From positions 1 to 6,637 of the forward strand of contig JAIPIM010000226.1 in the NCBI GenBank assembly GCA_021734725.1: a DNA stretch of 6,637 nucleotides. Direction: 5' to 3'. Below the pieces are notes generated by a model. It saw nothing but the letters and a program-made list of their open reading frames with translations, made no database searches and was not told where the DNA came from. Of this stretch, positions 1 to 5,617 are shown piece by piece. A program made the position numbers and the translations under genes. This DNA is from Minisyncoccota bacterium. GTDB taxonomy: Bacteria; Verrucomicrobiota; Lentisphaeria; Oligosphaerales; MVZH01. The stretch's first letter is position 1, and every line of letters starts with the position of its first letter.

Positions 1-159
1 ATGCACCTTGTCGTAGCGTATACCGAAACTCCGTTTTCCGTTTGCCTTGGCCGCTCGGTATAGACGACGCTGGAAGGCTCTGACCCGGTCTTCCTGCTCT
101 CGTGGAGTCAGTTCGATTTTGGTATCGTTGGACATGTGTTCAGCCTTCTGGGCAATCAT
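1..159 (-). CDS. ltrA: Group II intron reverse transcriptase/maturase, N-terminal fragment (3' end outside window)
   Basis: Only the first 53 codons are inside the window. The protein would bind the intron RNA, help it fold for splicing, and copy it into DNA during retrohoming. The visible part includes the segment RVRAFQRRLYRAAKANGKRS, followed by FGIRYDKVH. This matches the usual N-terminal extension before RT motif 0 (a basic, Tyr-containing helix, then a YDKV/I motif). The chosen ATG at 159 is preceded in frame by TGA seven codons upstream. A second ATG at 135 (MSNDTK) has AAGG eight bases before it and may be the true start. The catalytic YADD motif, the maturase X domain and any endonuclease domain are not visible. 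The identification rests on this N-terminal pattern plus its position directly after intron domain III. The gene symbol is the one commonly used for this family. Confidence 0.8.
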   Translation of the reverse strand, partial: MIAQKAEHMSNDTKIELTPREQEDRVRAFQRRLYRAAKANGKRSFGIRYDKVH

Positions 160-200
160 GTCAGGCCTGTGCCTTCAAGTTTCATCATACCTCGACTGAT

Positions 201-255
201 GGTCCTTCGCTCCGAGCGGGTTCTGTTGTCCACGCTCCTCATTGCTACTACGACC
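201..255 (-). ncRNA. Group II intron domain III
   Basis: Reading the minus strand from 255, the segment begins GGTCGTAGTAGCAATGAG and ends GGAGCGAAGGACC. GGTC pairs with GACC, and an internal GAGCG/CGCTC stem is present. Its CGTAGTAG...GAG start resembles domain III of Ll.LtrB and related bacterial introns, recalled rather than aligned. It fixes the polarity of the intron and the position of domain IV, which holds the maturase ORF. Confidence 0.65.
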
Positions 256-463
256 ATCTCCGATTCCCGACCATCGCTTTAAAACCGACTTTCAGCCTTT
301 CGCCCTTATATCGGTCCCGTTGCCCGCAGACAGTCGCGAACACGATGTCCGGCCTCCCCGGTTAGCCACATTCACTTTCACTGCATGCCGCCGCCTTTTA
401 CACCGCCGGGTCACCGGGTGCGTTTTCCCATGTACTACCCCAGTGATATCAGGCTTTGCCCAT

Positions 464-470
464 CGAACGC
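464..470 (-). other. Candidate exon-binding site 1 (EBS1) of the intron
   Basis: The minus strand reads GCGTTCG. It pairs over seven bases, two of them G-U, with TGAGCGC, the last seven exon bases before the proposed splice site (849-843). It lies in the loop of a hairpin closed by GGCT/AGCC, about 30 nt before the GTAGTACATGGG segment. That is where EBS1 sits in well-studied bacterial introns. Confidence 0.6.
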
Positions 471-509
471 AGGCTAGCCCACTCCGGAACATCCGACTCT
501 GCCAGCGAT

Positions 510-515
510 ACTTGT
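510..515 (-). other. Candidate exon-binding site 2 (EBS2) of the intron
   Basis: The minus strand reads ACAAGT, a perfect Watson-Crick complement of ACTTGT at 855-850, directly upstream of IBS1. It sits at the edge of a stem-loop with 7-bp perfect arms (ATCCGAC/GTCGGAT). The order EBS2 before EBS1 in domain I, and IBS2 before IBS1 in the exon, is as expected. Confidence 0.55.
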
Positions 516-842
516 CGGATCACCTTTACGATGCCTTCGGCTGTTCGTCTGCCTGCGGCCTGCAGTTTCGCCTAGCCGCTCTGACTGGCTCGGAGTCCGT
601 CGGTTGCTCTCCTGCTACATGTGTCCTCGTGATCTGTTTGCTCCGCGTTTCCACAAAGTGCCTCAGGCACGGGCCATTCATCCACCATACAGAAGCCGAC
701 GTTCCCGTCTCGCGACATTGTCACGGCGCATCGAGATCACCAGTTACCTGTTGTCCCGGCCGTCAGGCTACCTGCTTGAAATGAGAAATTAGCAGGGATA
801 CCTCCTTTCAGATATCAAGTGATCGCGGCCCGTATCGGGCAC

Positions 843-855
843 GCGCTCAACAAGT
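843..855 (-). other. Intron-binding sites IBS2-IBS1: end of the 5' exon / insertion target
   Basis: The minus strand reads ACTTGT (855-850) then TGAGCGC (849-843), immediately followed by the intron's GTGCC. The two blocks pair with EBS2 and EBS1 respectively. Together they define the DNA target the intron recognised and place the 5' splice site between 843 and 842. Confidence 0.6.
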
Positions 856-917
856 GTGAAACGGCCCTTAAGCATCGGATTCGAAATTCTTTTTTGGGGC
901 GCGGTCGCATCGGCCAT
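843..917 (-). CDS. Possible small ORF, 5' exon, interrupted by the group II intron
   Basis: From the ATG at 917 an open frame runs 25 codons (MADATAPQKRISNPM...LVER) to the intron boundary, which falls exactly between two codons. Without splicing it would continue into the intron and stop at 789, giving 42 residues. The frame stays open upstream to a TAA at 962-960. The composition is plausible for protein, but there is no convincing Shine-Dalgarno site (a GAAGG lies 12 nt upstream), no recognisable family, and the rest of any host gene would lie beyond the left edge. It could equally be chance open frame in a spacer. Confidence 0.2.
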
Positions 918-1030
918 AAGGTTCTTCAAGCCTTCGAGTATTCGTGGTGAATAATGCGTTTAGCAGTTCTTACTCGTGCCTGAGTGTGTCGTTCGGCTAT
1001 GTATTTGGCGGACAACATATTCGTTGTCAT

Positions 1031-1053
1031 GGCAGGCAAAATGCCTGCCCTAC
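1031..1053 (-). repeat. GTAGGGCAGG-type palindromic repeat at the 3' end of the PEP-CTERM gene
   Basis: The minus strand reads GTAGGGCAGG followed by a short loop and GCCTGCC. The perfect arms GGCAGGCA (1031-1038) and TGCCTGCC (1042-1049) enclose three bases. The TAG inside GTAGGG is the stop codon of the large gene. I recall abundant short palindromes of this style in PVC-group genomes, but could not check this. On the minus strand no T-tract follows the hairpin, so it is not a standard terminator for the gene. On the plus strand six T follow at 1054-1059. Confidence 0.75.
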
Positions 1054-4000
1054 TTTTTTATGTGCGTCAGTTTTCTCCGGCGGCGCAGCAGTGTGAGTGC
1101 GCCGAAGCCGAGCACCACGAGTGACGCCGGTTCGGGGACGGCATTCACCAGTTCCAGTGTGCCGTTCGCCGCGTTATACGTGGCGGAGTCTGCCCGCCCG
1201 CTCACGATCTGGATGGTCGGGTCGAATCCGTTGGGCGTGTATGTACCGAAATCGAACAGTGTCACCGTATCCGTGATCGGTGTCTCAGGACGAAATGAGA
1301 GGTACAGTGTCCACGCCCCGTTGAACGTGAGTTCGCTGCCCGTACCCAGCACCTGGTCGAAACTGATGCCGGGCGTGAGGCCGTTGATCTCGAACAGCGC
1401 CGAACTGCCGCCTTCGAGTGTCAGGTCGTCCGTCGCCAGCTGTCCGGGACTGCTGCCGGGCGACAGTGAAGCACCGGCGTCAACCGTCACCGGACCGGTG
1501 ACCGAGCCGCTTCCGGACAGTGCCTGGCCGCTGGACAGAAGCAGGCCGTTGCCGGAATCCAGCCCCGTTACATCGAGCGTGGCGCCCGAGCCGATCGCGA
1601 TACCGGACGAACTCGAAATATTATTGCTGCCGGCATGGGATAATACCAGCGTCCCCTCAGTGACTGCGGTCGCGCCGCTGTGGGTGTTACTGCCGCTCAG
1701 CGTCAACGTGCCGCTACCTGTCTTCGTGATCCCGCCGCTGACCGACTCACTGATGTCCGCGTTCAAGGTGATACTCTGGCCGCCCTCGGCATCGAAGATG
1801 TGGGAACCCGTGCCGGTCAGGACCAAGTCCTGGGTGATGGTCAGGTCTGTGCCTGACTTGTTGCCGATCGTCCCGTTGTCCCAGTTGAAGGTATAGACAT
1901 CTTCGGCTTCAGTACCGGTTCCCCCATAAGTGATGCTGGTGGCGCGGATAACACCACCCTTGAGGTTGAGCGTGGCGTTCACGCTGCCATCCCCGTCACT
2001 GTCATCGGTTGCAGAATTGTTATCCCCGATAATGATGGTGTCGGCAATGAGCGTGCCGCCGTCCACACTGTCGGAACCGACATTCAGAATGGCTGTTGCC
2101 GAACCTGCCTTACCGCTGCCGTCAAGAGACGCCACTTTCACTGTCGTTGCATCAATCGTCCCGGCATTGAAAGAGAATGTAGTTATCCCGGCCGCGTTCA
2201 GATTGCCCCATTCATAGTCCGAGCACAAAACAAAATCACCGAACTTCGCGTCCAAGGTAGCGCCGTTCAGATTCATTGTAGTCGTCTGCGTATGCCCACT
2301 GTAGGTGACAGCGCCAAGGTACATATCACCCCGGTCCGAGTCGTCGAGTTCGCCGTTTTGACCCCGCATCTTAACGGTAGGAGACGTGAGACCGGACTGC
2401 ATTGCGACGCTGATGGTGTGCATGCTCCTGGGTGTCACATATTCGTGTGCCGTACCGAGCATATAGCGGTCCACGTACAACTCGGTGGCTTCGCCGAGAT
2501 AGAGGTTGCGGGCATTGTTCCACCCACTCATGCCGATGTTTTCAGCCGTCACCTTCGTATCTTGTGCGAAATATACGTGTCCTGTGGTCCCGGCGACTGC
2601 AACGAGAGGCATGTCAACCGTGGTGATATCCGCTTCCGCCAGATTCCGCATGTCCAGGATGGTTGTACTGCCGCTGTTGAAACGGTCGGTGAGGGGGTCA
2701 ATGTTGAATTCGGTATTGTTATTAACCACTAGTTTACCATCACCGCTGATGATAACGTGTGTGTCCACGTCGCCCTCGTCATCGCCGGGGTCGCTGGGGA
2801 ATGTCGGCGCATCGTCCACACCGACACGGAAAGCGCCCTGGACCGTGAGTGTCTGGCCGTCGTTGATCTGGGTATGATGCCAGTTGGTGTCGGTATCCTG
2901 ACCTGTCACGTCATTGCCGTCGTCGGTGTAATCATACATATTCCGATAAAGCAGGTCGCCGATGGTGATCGATGAATCGACAGTGTTGGTGACGGCGGAA
3001 GTACCATCATCACTGCCCGTATTGTCAAATGTCACATTGTCACCGGTCTGGACGCCGGCGCCGTCGTCCGACCAGTTGGTGTTGCTGGACCAGTTATTGT
3101 CACCGGCACCATCGTCATACGTGATATCGGCCGCACCAGAGTGAGCAGACCCGACAAGCAGGCATGCCGCGACCACAGCGGCGCAACCCGAGATTTTTGA
3201 TCGCAGGGTCCCCTGCCCTACGCCACGACAACGCCGGCGCAGCAGCAGACCGATGACCGACAGACTGATGAGCATAATCGCGGAGGGTTCGGGGACAGCA
3301 TTTACCAGTTGCAGCGTGCCGTCTACCGAGTTGTACGTGGCGGAGTCCGCCCGCCCGCTCACGATCTGGATTGTCGGGTCAAATCCATTGGGGGTGTATG
3401 TACCGAAATCGAACAGGGTCAATGTGTCGGTGATCGGCGTCGCCGGACGAAATGAGAGGTTCAGTACCCACTCACCGTTGAACGTGAGTTCACTCCCGGT
3501 CCCCAGCACCTGGTCGAAACTGATGCCGGGCGTGAGGCCGTTGATCTCGAACAGCGCCGAGCTGCCGTCCTCAAATGTCAAATCGTCCATGGTCAACTGG
3601 CCGGGACTGCTGCCGGGCGACAGTGACGCGCTGGCGTCAACCGTCACCGGACCGGTAACCGAGCCGCTGCCGGACAGTGTCTGGCCGCTGGCCAGGAACA
3701 GGCCGTTGCCGGAATCCAGCCCCGTTACATCGAGCGTGGCGCCCGAGCCGATCGCGATACCGGACGAACTCGAAATATTGTTGCTGCCGGCATGGGAGAG
3801 TTCGAGGGTCCCCGCTGTGACGGTGGTCGCGCCGCTGTAGGTGTTGCTACCGCTCAGCGTCAGCGTGCCTGCACCCGTCTTCGTGATGGCGCCGCTGACC
3901 GACTCACTGATGTCCGCGTTCAAGGTGATACTCTGGCCGCCCTCGGCATCGAAGATGTGGGAACCCGTGCCGGTTAGAATGAGGTCTTGTGTGATGGTCA

Positions 4001-5399
4001 GGTCTGTGCCTGACTTGTTGCCGATGGTGCCGTTGTCCCAGTTGAAGGTGCGGACATCCGCGAGGTCGGTGCCGACCCCCGGTTCTATGCTTGTGGCCCT
4101 GATCGTGCCGCCTTTCAGATTGATGGTGTCATCTACTCTGCCGCCTTGCTCCGGACCGTCGTTAAGAACCGAATCGTCCAGATCCTCCTCGTGGTTTGCC
4201 AGCAGTATGGTGTCTGCGATAAGCGTGCCGCCGTCAACAGTGTCGGAGCCAATGTTGAGGGTCCCCGTGCAGTATCCTTCTCCGTTCGAAACTCGGCTGT
4301 CGGCTTCGAGCGCTCCGACATACACGGTTTGTGCGTCGATCGTGCCTTCGTTGAAAGAAAAGATCGCGTCGCTTGAATTGGCGGTCGCTTCACCAAACTT
4401 ATGATTGAAGTCCGAGCCGACCACGAAGTCGGATGCCAGGATATCCAGATCCGCGCCGTTTAGATTCACGTTCGTGTCCACCTGCTGGGTGCCGAGCTGT
4501 GCAACGTTGCCGAAGTGCACGCTCGCCCGGCCCGAACCGTCACGCGCGCGGATCGTGAAACTCGGATCGCTCAGACCGGTCTGCAAAGCAATGTCCAGAT
4601 CGGAAGCGGTCTGGCCTTCACACCAGTAATTCAGACGGATTTCATCAATATTCAGGACCGTCGTCTCACCGACATGAATCTGGTCCTGGCTCCCCCATCC
4701 CGATGTCTGGATTTTGTCCGCGGTGATGGTCGTGTCCTGGGCAAAATAGATGATCTGATCGGTATAGCCCTGCTCGCCGTCGCCGCTGGTGTCGTAGGTG
4801 GTATCATAGAAGTTTTTAGTTGTGATATCGGCAGATGCCAGCTCACTCATATCCAGAACGGTCCGAGTGCCGGCGAAGCGCCAGGTCACCGGGTCGACCA
4901 GAACCTGGCTGCTGTTATTCACCACAAACGATCCATCGCCGCTGATCTTGACGTAGGTATCGACATTCCCATTGTCGCTAGAATCATCGACGGCGTCGCC
5001 AGCTGCAGAATTCGGGCGAGTGTCATTGCCGACAATGAATTCCCCCTGCACCGTCAGAGTTTTGGTGCTGTTGATCTGCGTGTGGTGCCAGTTGGTGTTG
5101 ATATTCTGACTCGTCACCTTTGTGCCGTCGGCCGTGAACTCGTACATATTGCTGTACTGCAGTTTGCCGACCGTAAAATCATCGTCAACAATGTTTGTCA
5201 CGTCATCGACGCCTCCATCGACCGTCCCATCATCATTGAACGTGACGTTCTCACCACTGGCGGGCGCCGAGCCGCCCCAGTTGGCGCCGTCGGACCAGTT
5301 GTCGTTAGCGGCTCCGTCAGTGAAGGTGGCGGCGACAATCCACGGACTTGTAGCCAATGCGAGGGCGAGGACTGCGAATACTGTTGTCAGATGTTTCAT
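1050..5399 (-). CDS. Double (tandemly fused) PEP-CTERM autotransporter-repeat surface protein
   Basis: This encodes a 1449-residue predicted secreted protein of unknown specific function. The layout is signal peptide (1-24, basic MKH then a hydrophobic core ending VAA); a beta-rich body with Asn/Trp motifs (NDNWSDGANW, NTNWHHTQIN); a PATR-type beta-strand repeat at about 505-536 (TKTGAGTLTLSGSNTYSG); and a PEP-CTERM signal at 702-726 (VPEP, hydrophobic helix, RRRCR). The whole plan then repeats: hydrophobic signal-like segment at 732-757, DNNWSSNTNW, DTNWHHTQIN, PATR at about 1224-1255, and a final VPEP...LLRRRRK at 1421-1443. PEP-CTERM proteins are exported by Sec, then processed and sorted by an exosortase. 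A single such protein of about 700 residues is normal, so this is two fused. The ATG at 5399 is preceded by GGGAGA six bases upstream. The stop codon comes from a palindromic repeat. No exosortase gene is in the window. Family and domain calls are from motif recognition. Confidence 0.93.
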   Translation of the reverse strand: MKHLTTVFAVLALALATSPWIVAATFTDGAANDNWSDGANWGGSAPASGENVTFNDDGTVDGGVDDVTNIVDDDFTVGKLQYSNMYEFTADGTKVTSQNINTNWHHTQINSTKTLTVQGEFIVGNDTRPNSAAGDAVDDSSDNGNVDTYVKISGDGSFVVNNSSQVLVDPVTWRFAGTRTVLDMSELASADITTKNFYDTTYDTSGDGEQGYTDQIIYFAQDTTITADKIQTSGWGSQDQIHVGETTVLNIDEIRLNYWCEGQTASDLDIALQTGLSDPSFTIRARDGSGRASVHFGNVAQLGTQQVDTNVNLNGADLDILASDFVVGSDFNHKFGEATANSSDAIFSFNEGTIDAQTVYVGALEADSRVSNGEGYCTGTLNIGSDTVDGGTLIADTILLANHEEDLDDSVLNDGPEQGGRVDDTINLKGGTIRATSIEPGVGTDLADVRTFNWDNGTIGNKSGTDLTITQDLILTGTGSHIFDAEGGQSITLNADISESVSGAITKTGAGTLTLSGSNTYSGATTVTAGTLELSHAGSNNISSSSGIAIGSGATLDVTGLDSGNGLFLASGQTLSGSGSVTGPVTVDASASLSPGSSPGQLTMDDLTFEDGSSALFEINGLTPGISFDQVLGTGSELTFNGEWVLNLSFRPATPITDTLTLFDFGTYTPNGFDPTIQIVSGRADSATYNSVDGTLQLVNAVPEPSAIMLISLSVIGLLLRRRCRGVGQGTLRSKISGCAAVVAACLLVGSAHSGAADITYDDGAGDNNWSSNTNWSDDGAGVQTGDNVTFDNTGSDDGTSAVTNTVDSSITIGDLLYRNMYDYTDDGNDVTGQDTDTNWHHTQINDGQTLTVQGAFRVGVDDAPTFPSDPGDDEGDVDTHVIISGDGKLVVNNNTEFNIDPLTDRFNSGSTTILDMRNLAEADITTVDMPLVAVAGTTGHVYFAQDTKVTAENIGMSGWNNARNLYLGEATELYVDRYMLGTAHEYVTPRSMHTISVAMQSGLTSPTVKMRGQNGELDDSDRGDMYLGAVTYSGHTQTTTMNLNGATLDAKFGDFVLCSDYEWGNLNAAGITTFSFNAGTIDATTVKVASLDGSGKAGSATAILNVGSDSVDGGTLIADTIIIGDNNSATDDSDGDGSVNATLNLKGGVIRATSITYGGTGTEAEDVYTFNWDNGTIGNKSGTDLTITQDLVLTGTGSHIFDAEGGQSITLNADISESVSGGITKTGSGTLTLSGSNTHSGATAVTEGTLVLSHAGSNNISSSSGIAIGSGATLDVTGLDSGNGLLLSSGQALSGSGSVTGPVTVDAGASLSPGSSPGQLATDDLTLEGGSSALFEINGLTPGISFDQVLGTGSELTFNGAWTLYLSFRPETPITDTVTLFDFGTYTPNGFDPTIQIVSGRADSATYNAANGTLELVNAVPEPASLVVLGFGALTLLRRRRKLTHIKK
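1071..1139 (-). other. C-terminal PEP-CTERM sorting signal (unit 2)
   Basis: Residues 1421-1443 read VPEPASLVVLGFGALTLL followed by RRRRK. This is the tripartite PEP-CTERM signal: PEP motif, hydrophobic helix, basic patch. It lies only six residues before the stop, the usual position. It predicts recognition by a membrane exosortase. Confidence 0.92.
1137..1889 (-). repeat. Near-identical 753-bp C-terminal module, copy 2
   Basis: This encodes the 250 residues from FNWDNGTIGNK to the second PEP motif. It aligns without gaps to 3294-4046 at a constant offset of 2157 bases. I count about 24 amino-acid differences in 250. Exact DNA runs include 1542-1622 (81 nt) and 1733-1817 (85 nt). Confidence 0.9.
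3129..3206 (-). other. Internal second signal-peptide-like segment (unit 2)
   Basis: Residues 732-757 read LRSKISGCAAVVAACLLVGS then AHSGAA: a basic n-region, a hydrophobic core and small residues suited to signal peptidase before DITYDDG. In a normal gene this would be the N-terminus. Here it has no ATG; the first codon is CTG (3206-3204), inside the joint repeat. Confidence 0.75.
3203..3221 (-). repeat. GTAGGGCAGG-type palindromic repeat at the fusion joint
   Basis: The minus strand reads GTAGGGCAGGGGACCCTGC, with GCAGGG/CCCTGC arms around two bases. Its first ten bases are identical to the repeat at 1053-1044. It lies right after the Arg patch of unit 1, the position where the other copy ends unit 2. 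Here the frame is GTA GGG CAG, so the TAG is not read as a stop and VGQGTL is encoded. Confidence 0.7.
3222..3296 (-). other. Internal PEP-CTERM sorting signal (unit 1)
   Basis: Residues 702-726 read VPEPSAIMLISLSVIGLLL followed by RRRCRG. This is a complete PEP-CTERM signal, but it sits in the middle of the ORF with more than 700 residues after it. Such signals normally end a protein, so this marks the end of an originally separate unit. Confidence 0.9.
3294..4046 (-). repeat. Near-identical 753-bp C-terminal module, copy 1
   Basis: This encodes residues 452-701 of the fused protein, from FNWDNGTIGNK to the first PEP motif, including the PATR repeat. It is the partner of 1137-1889. Runs at 3699-3779 and 3890-3974 are base-for-base identical to that copy, third codon positions included. 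Confidence 0.9.
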
Positions 5400-5405
5400 T
5401 GTGGA

Positions 5406-5411
5406 TCTCCC
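5406..5411 (-). promoter_or_regulatory. Shine-Dalgarno site of the double PEP-CTERM gene
   Basis: The minus strand reads GGGAGA six bases before the ATG at 5399, after a run of A and G. It fixes the start codon and agrees with the signal peptide that begins there. Confidence 0.8.
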
Positions 5412-5536
5412 TTTTTTTCCCTTTTACCGATGATTGAATGGGTTTACGTTAACGGATTCAAGCCATGTCTCCTTCTTCTGGTGGTGTTGCGCTGCACAGA
5501 ACGAAATGATTCGCAGAGCGGAAAAGTATCGGCTCT

Positions 5537-5548
5537 GTGACATGTCAC
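5537..5548. promoter_or_regulatory. Perfect 12-bp palindrome, candidate operator
   Basis: GTGACATGTCAC is identical on both strands. It starts six bases downstream of the proposed -10 box and covers the predicted transcription start of the PEP-CTERM gene, a typical place for a repressor to bind. The next 12 bases (5549-5560) form a second inverted repeat, TACC GAAA GGTA, that overlaps the -10. The halves TGTGA and TCAC recall CRP/FNR-type sites, but the spacing is four rather than six. Confidence 0.4.
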
Positions 5549-5554
5549 TACCGA

Positions 5555-5583
5555 AAGGTATCGTACACAGTGAAAAATGTCAA
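5555..5583 (-). promoter_or_regulatory. Candidate sigma-70 type promoter of the PEP-CTERM gene
   Basis: The minus strand has a perfect TTGACA (5583-5578), a 17-base spacer, and TACCTT (5560-5555) as a weak -10 (3 of 6). It starts 34 nt after the stop of the LamG gene and predicts a leader of about 150 nt before the ATG. The weak -10 suggests dependence on an activator, or another sigma factor. Confidence 0.45.
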
Positions 5584-5617
5584 GCAGGATTGCTGAGACG
5601 CTTCCCACGAGTACGGC

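Larger units (their letters stand above)
1..842 (-). mobile_element. Group II intron, 5' part (domains I-III and start of IV), runs off left edge
   Basis: This is a self-splicing retroelement RNA with a maturase ORF in domain IV. Reading the minus strand from 842, it opens with GTGCC and a CCCGATACGGG hairpin (domain Ia). An ACGGGAAC segment at 708-701 matches the kappa region of Ll.LtrB as I remember it. A stem-loop carries EBS2 (ATCCGAC/GTCGGAT arms) and another carries EBS1. Domain III lies at about 255-201, closed by GGTC/GACC, with the typical CGTAGTAG start and GGAGCGAAGGACC end. The maturase starts 42 nt later. The 842 boundary rests on the adjacent exon bases pairing with EBS1 and EBS2, and on spacing comparable to Ll.LtrB. 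The fifth base is C where GUGYG has G, so the exact end is slightly uncertain. Domains V and VI and the 3' splice site lie beyond the left edge, so activity cannot be judged. Long open frames on either strand here are by-products of the structured RNA. Confidence 0.85.

Noticed and set aside
242..784. 180-codon plus-strand frame and 66-codon minus-strand frame (292-492) in the left part
   Set aside because: Both fall within the structured group II intron RNA (domain I to III). Open frames of this kind are common artefacts of intron sequence.
801..808. Perfect anti-16S match AAAGGAGG on the minus strand (the plus strand resembles a 16S rRNA 3' tail)
   Set aside because: No ATG, GTG or TTG follows at usable distance, and the segment lies in the domain I part of the intron, where it is explained by RNA structure. 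No other 16S sequence surrounds it.
926..1030. 34-codon minus-strand frame starting right after the gene-end hairpin
   Set aside because: There is no Shine-Dalgarno site because the hairpin occupies its place, no family resemblance, and it overlaps repeat-like spacer sequence.
976..1896. 306-codon plus-strand open frame opposite the PEP-CTERM gene, and similar plus-strand frames at 3253-3840, 3841-4404 and 4515-5540
   Set aside because: They are antisense to a clearly coding gene with signal peptide, PEP motifs and internal homology. Their Ser/Pro/Val-rich text mirrors the Gly/Asp/Thr codons of the sense strand, and they have no recognisable domains.
5458..5474. Two-codon leader ORF (ATG GCT TGA) with AAGGAG in the PEP-CTERM leader
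   Set aside because: The AAGGAG is only two bases from the ATG, too close for normal initiation, and a two-codon frame carries no statistical support.
5536..5549. CRP/FNR binding site reading of TGTGACATGTCACT
   Set aside because: The half-sites are separated by four bases instead of six, so a standard CRP site is not supported; kept only as a generic palindrome.
5584..5617. Intrinsic terminator after the LamG gene
   Set aside because: Only a weak 4-bp AGCA/TGCT stem precedes a short T run that also belongs to the promoter region; not convincing.
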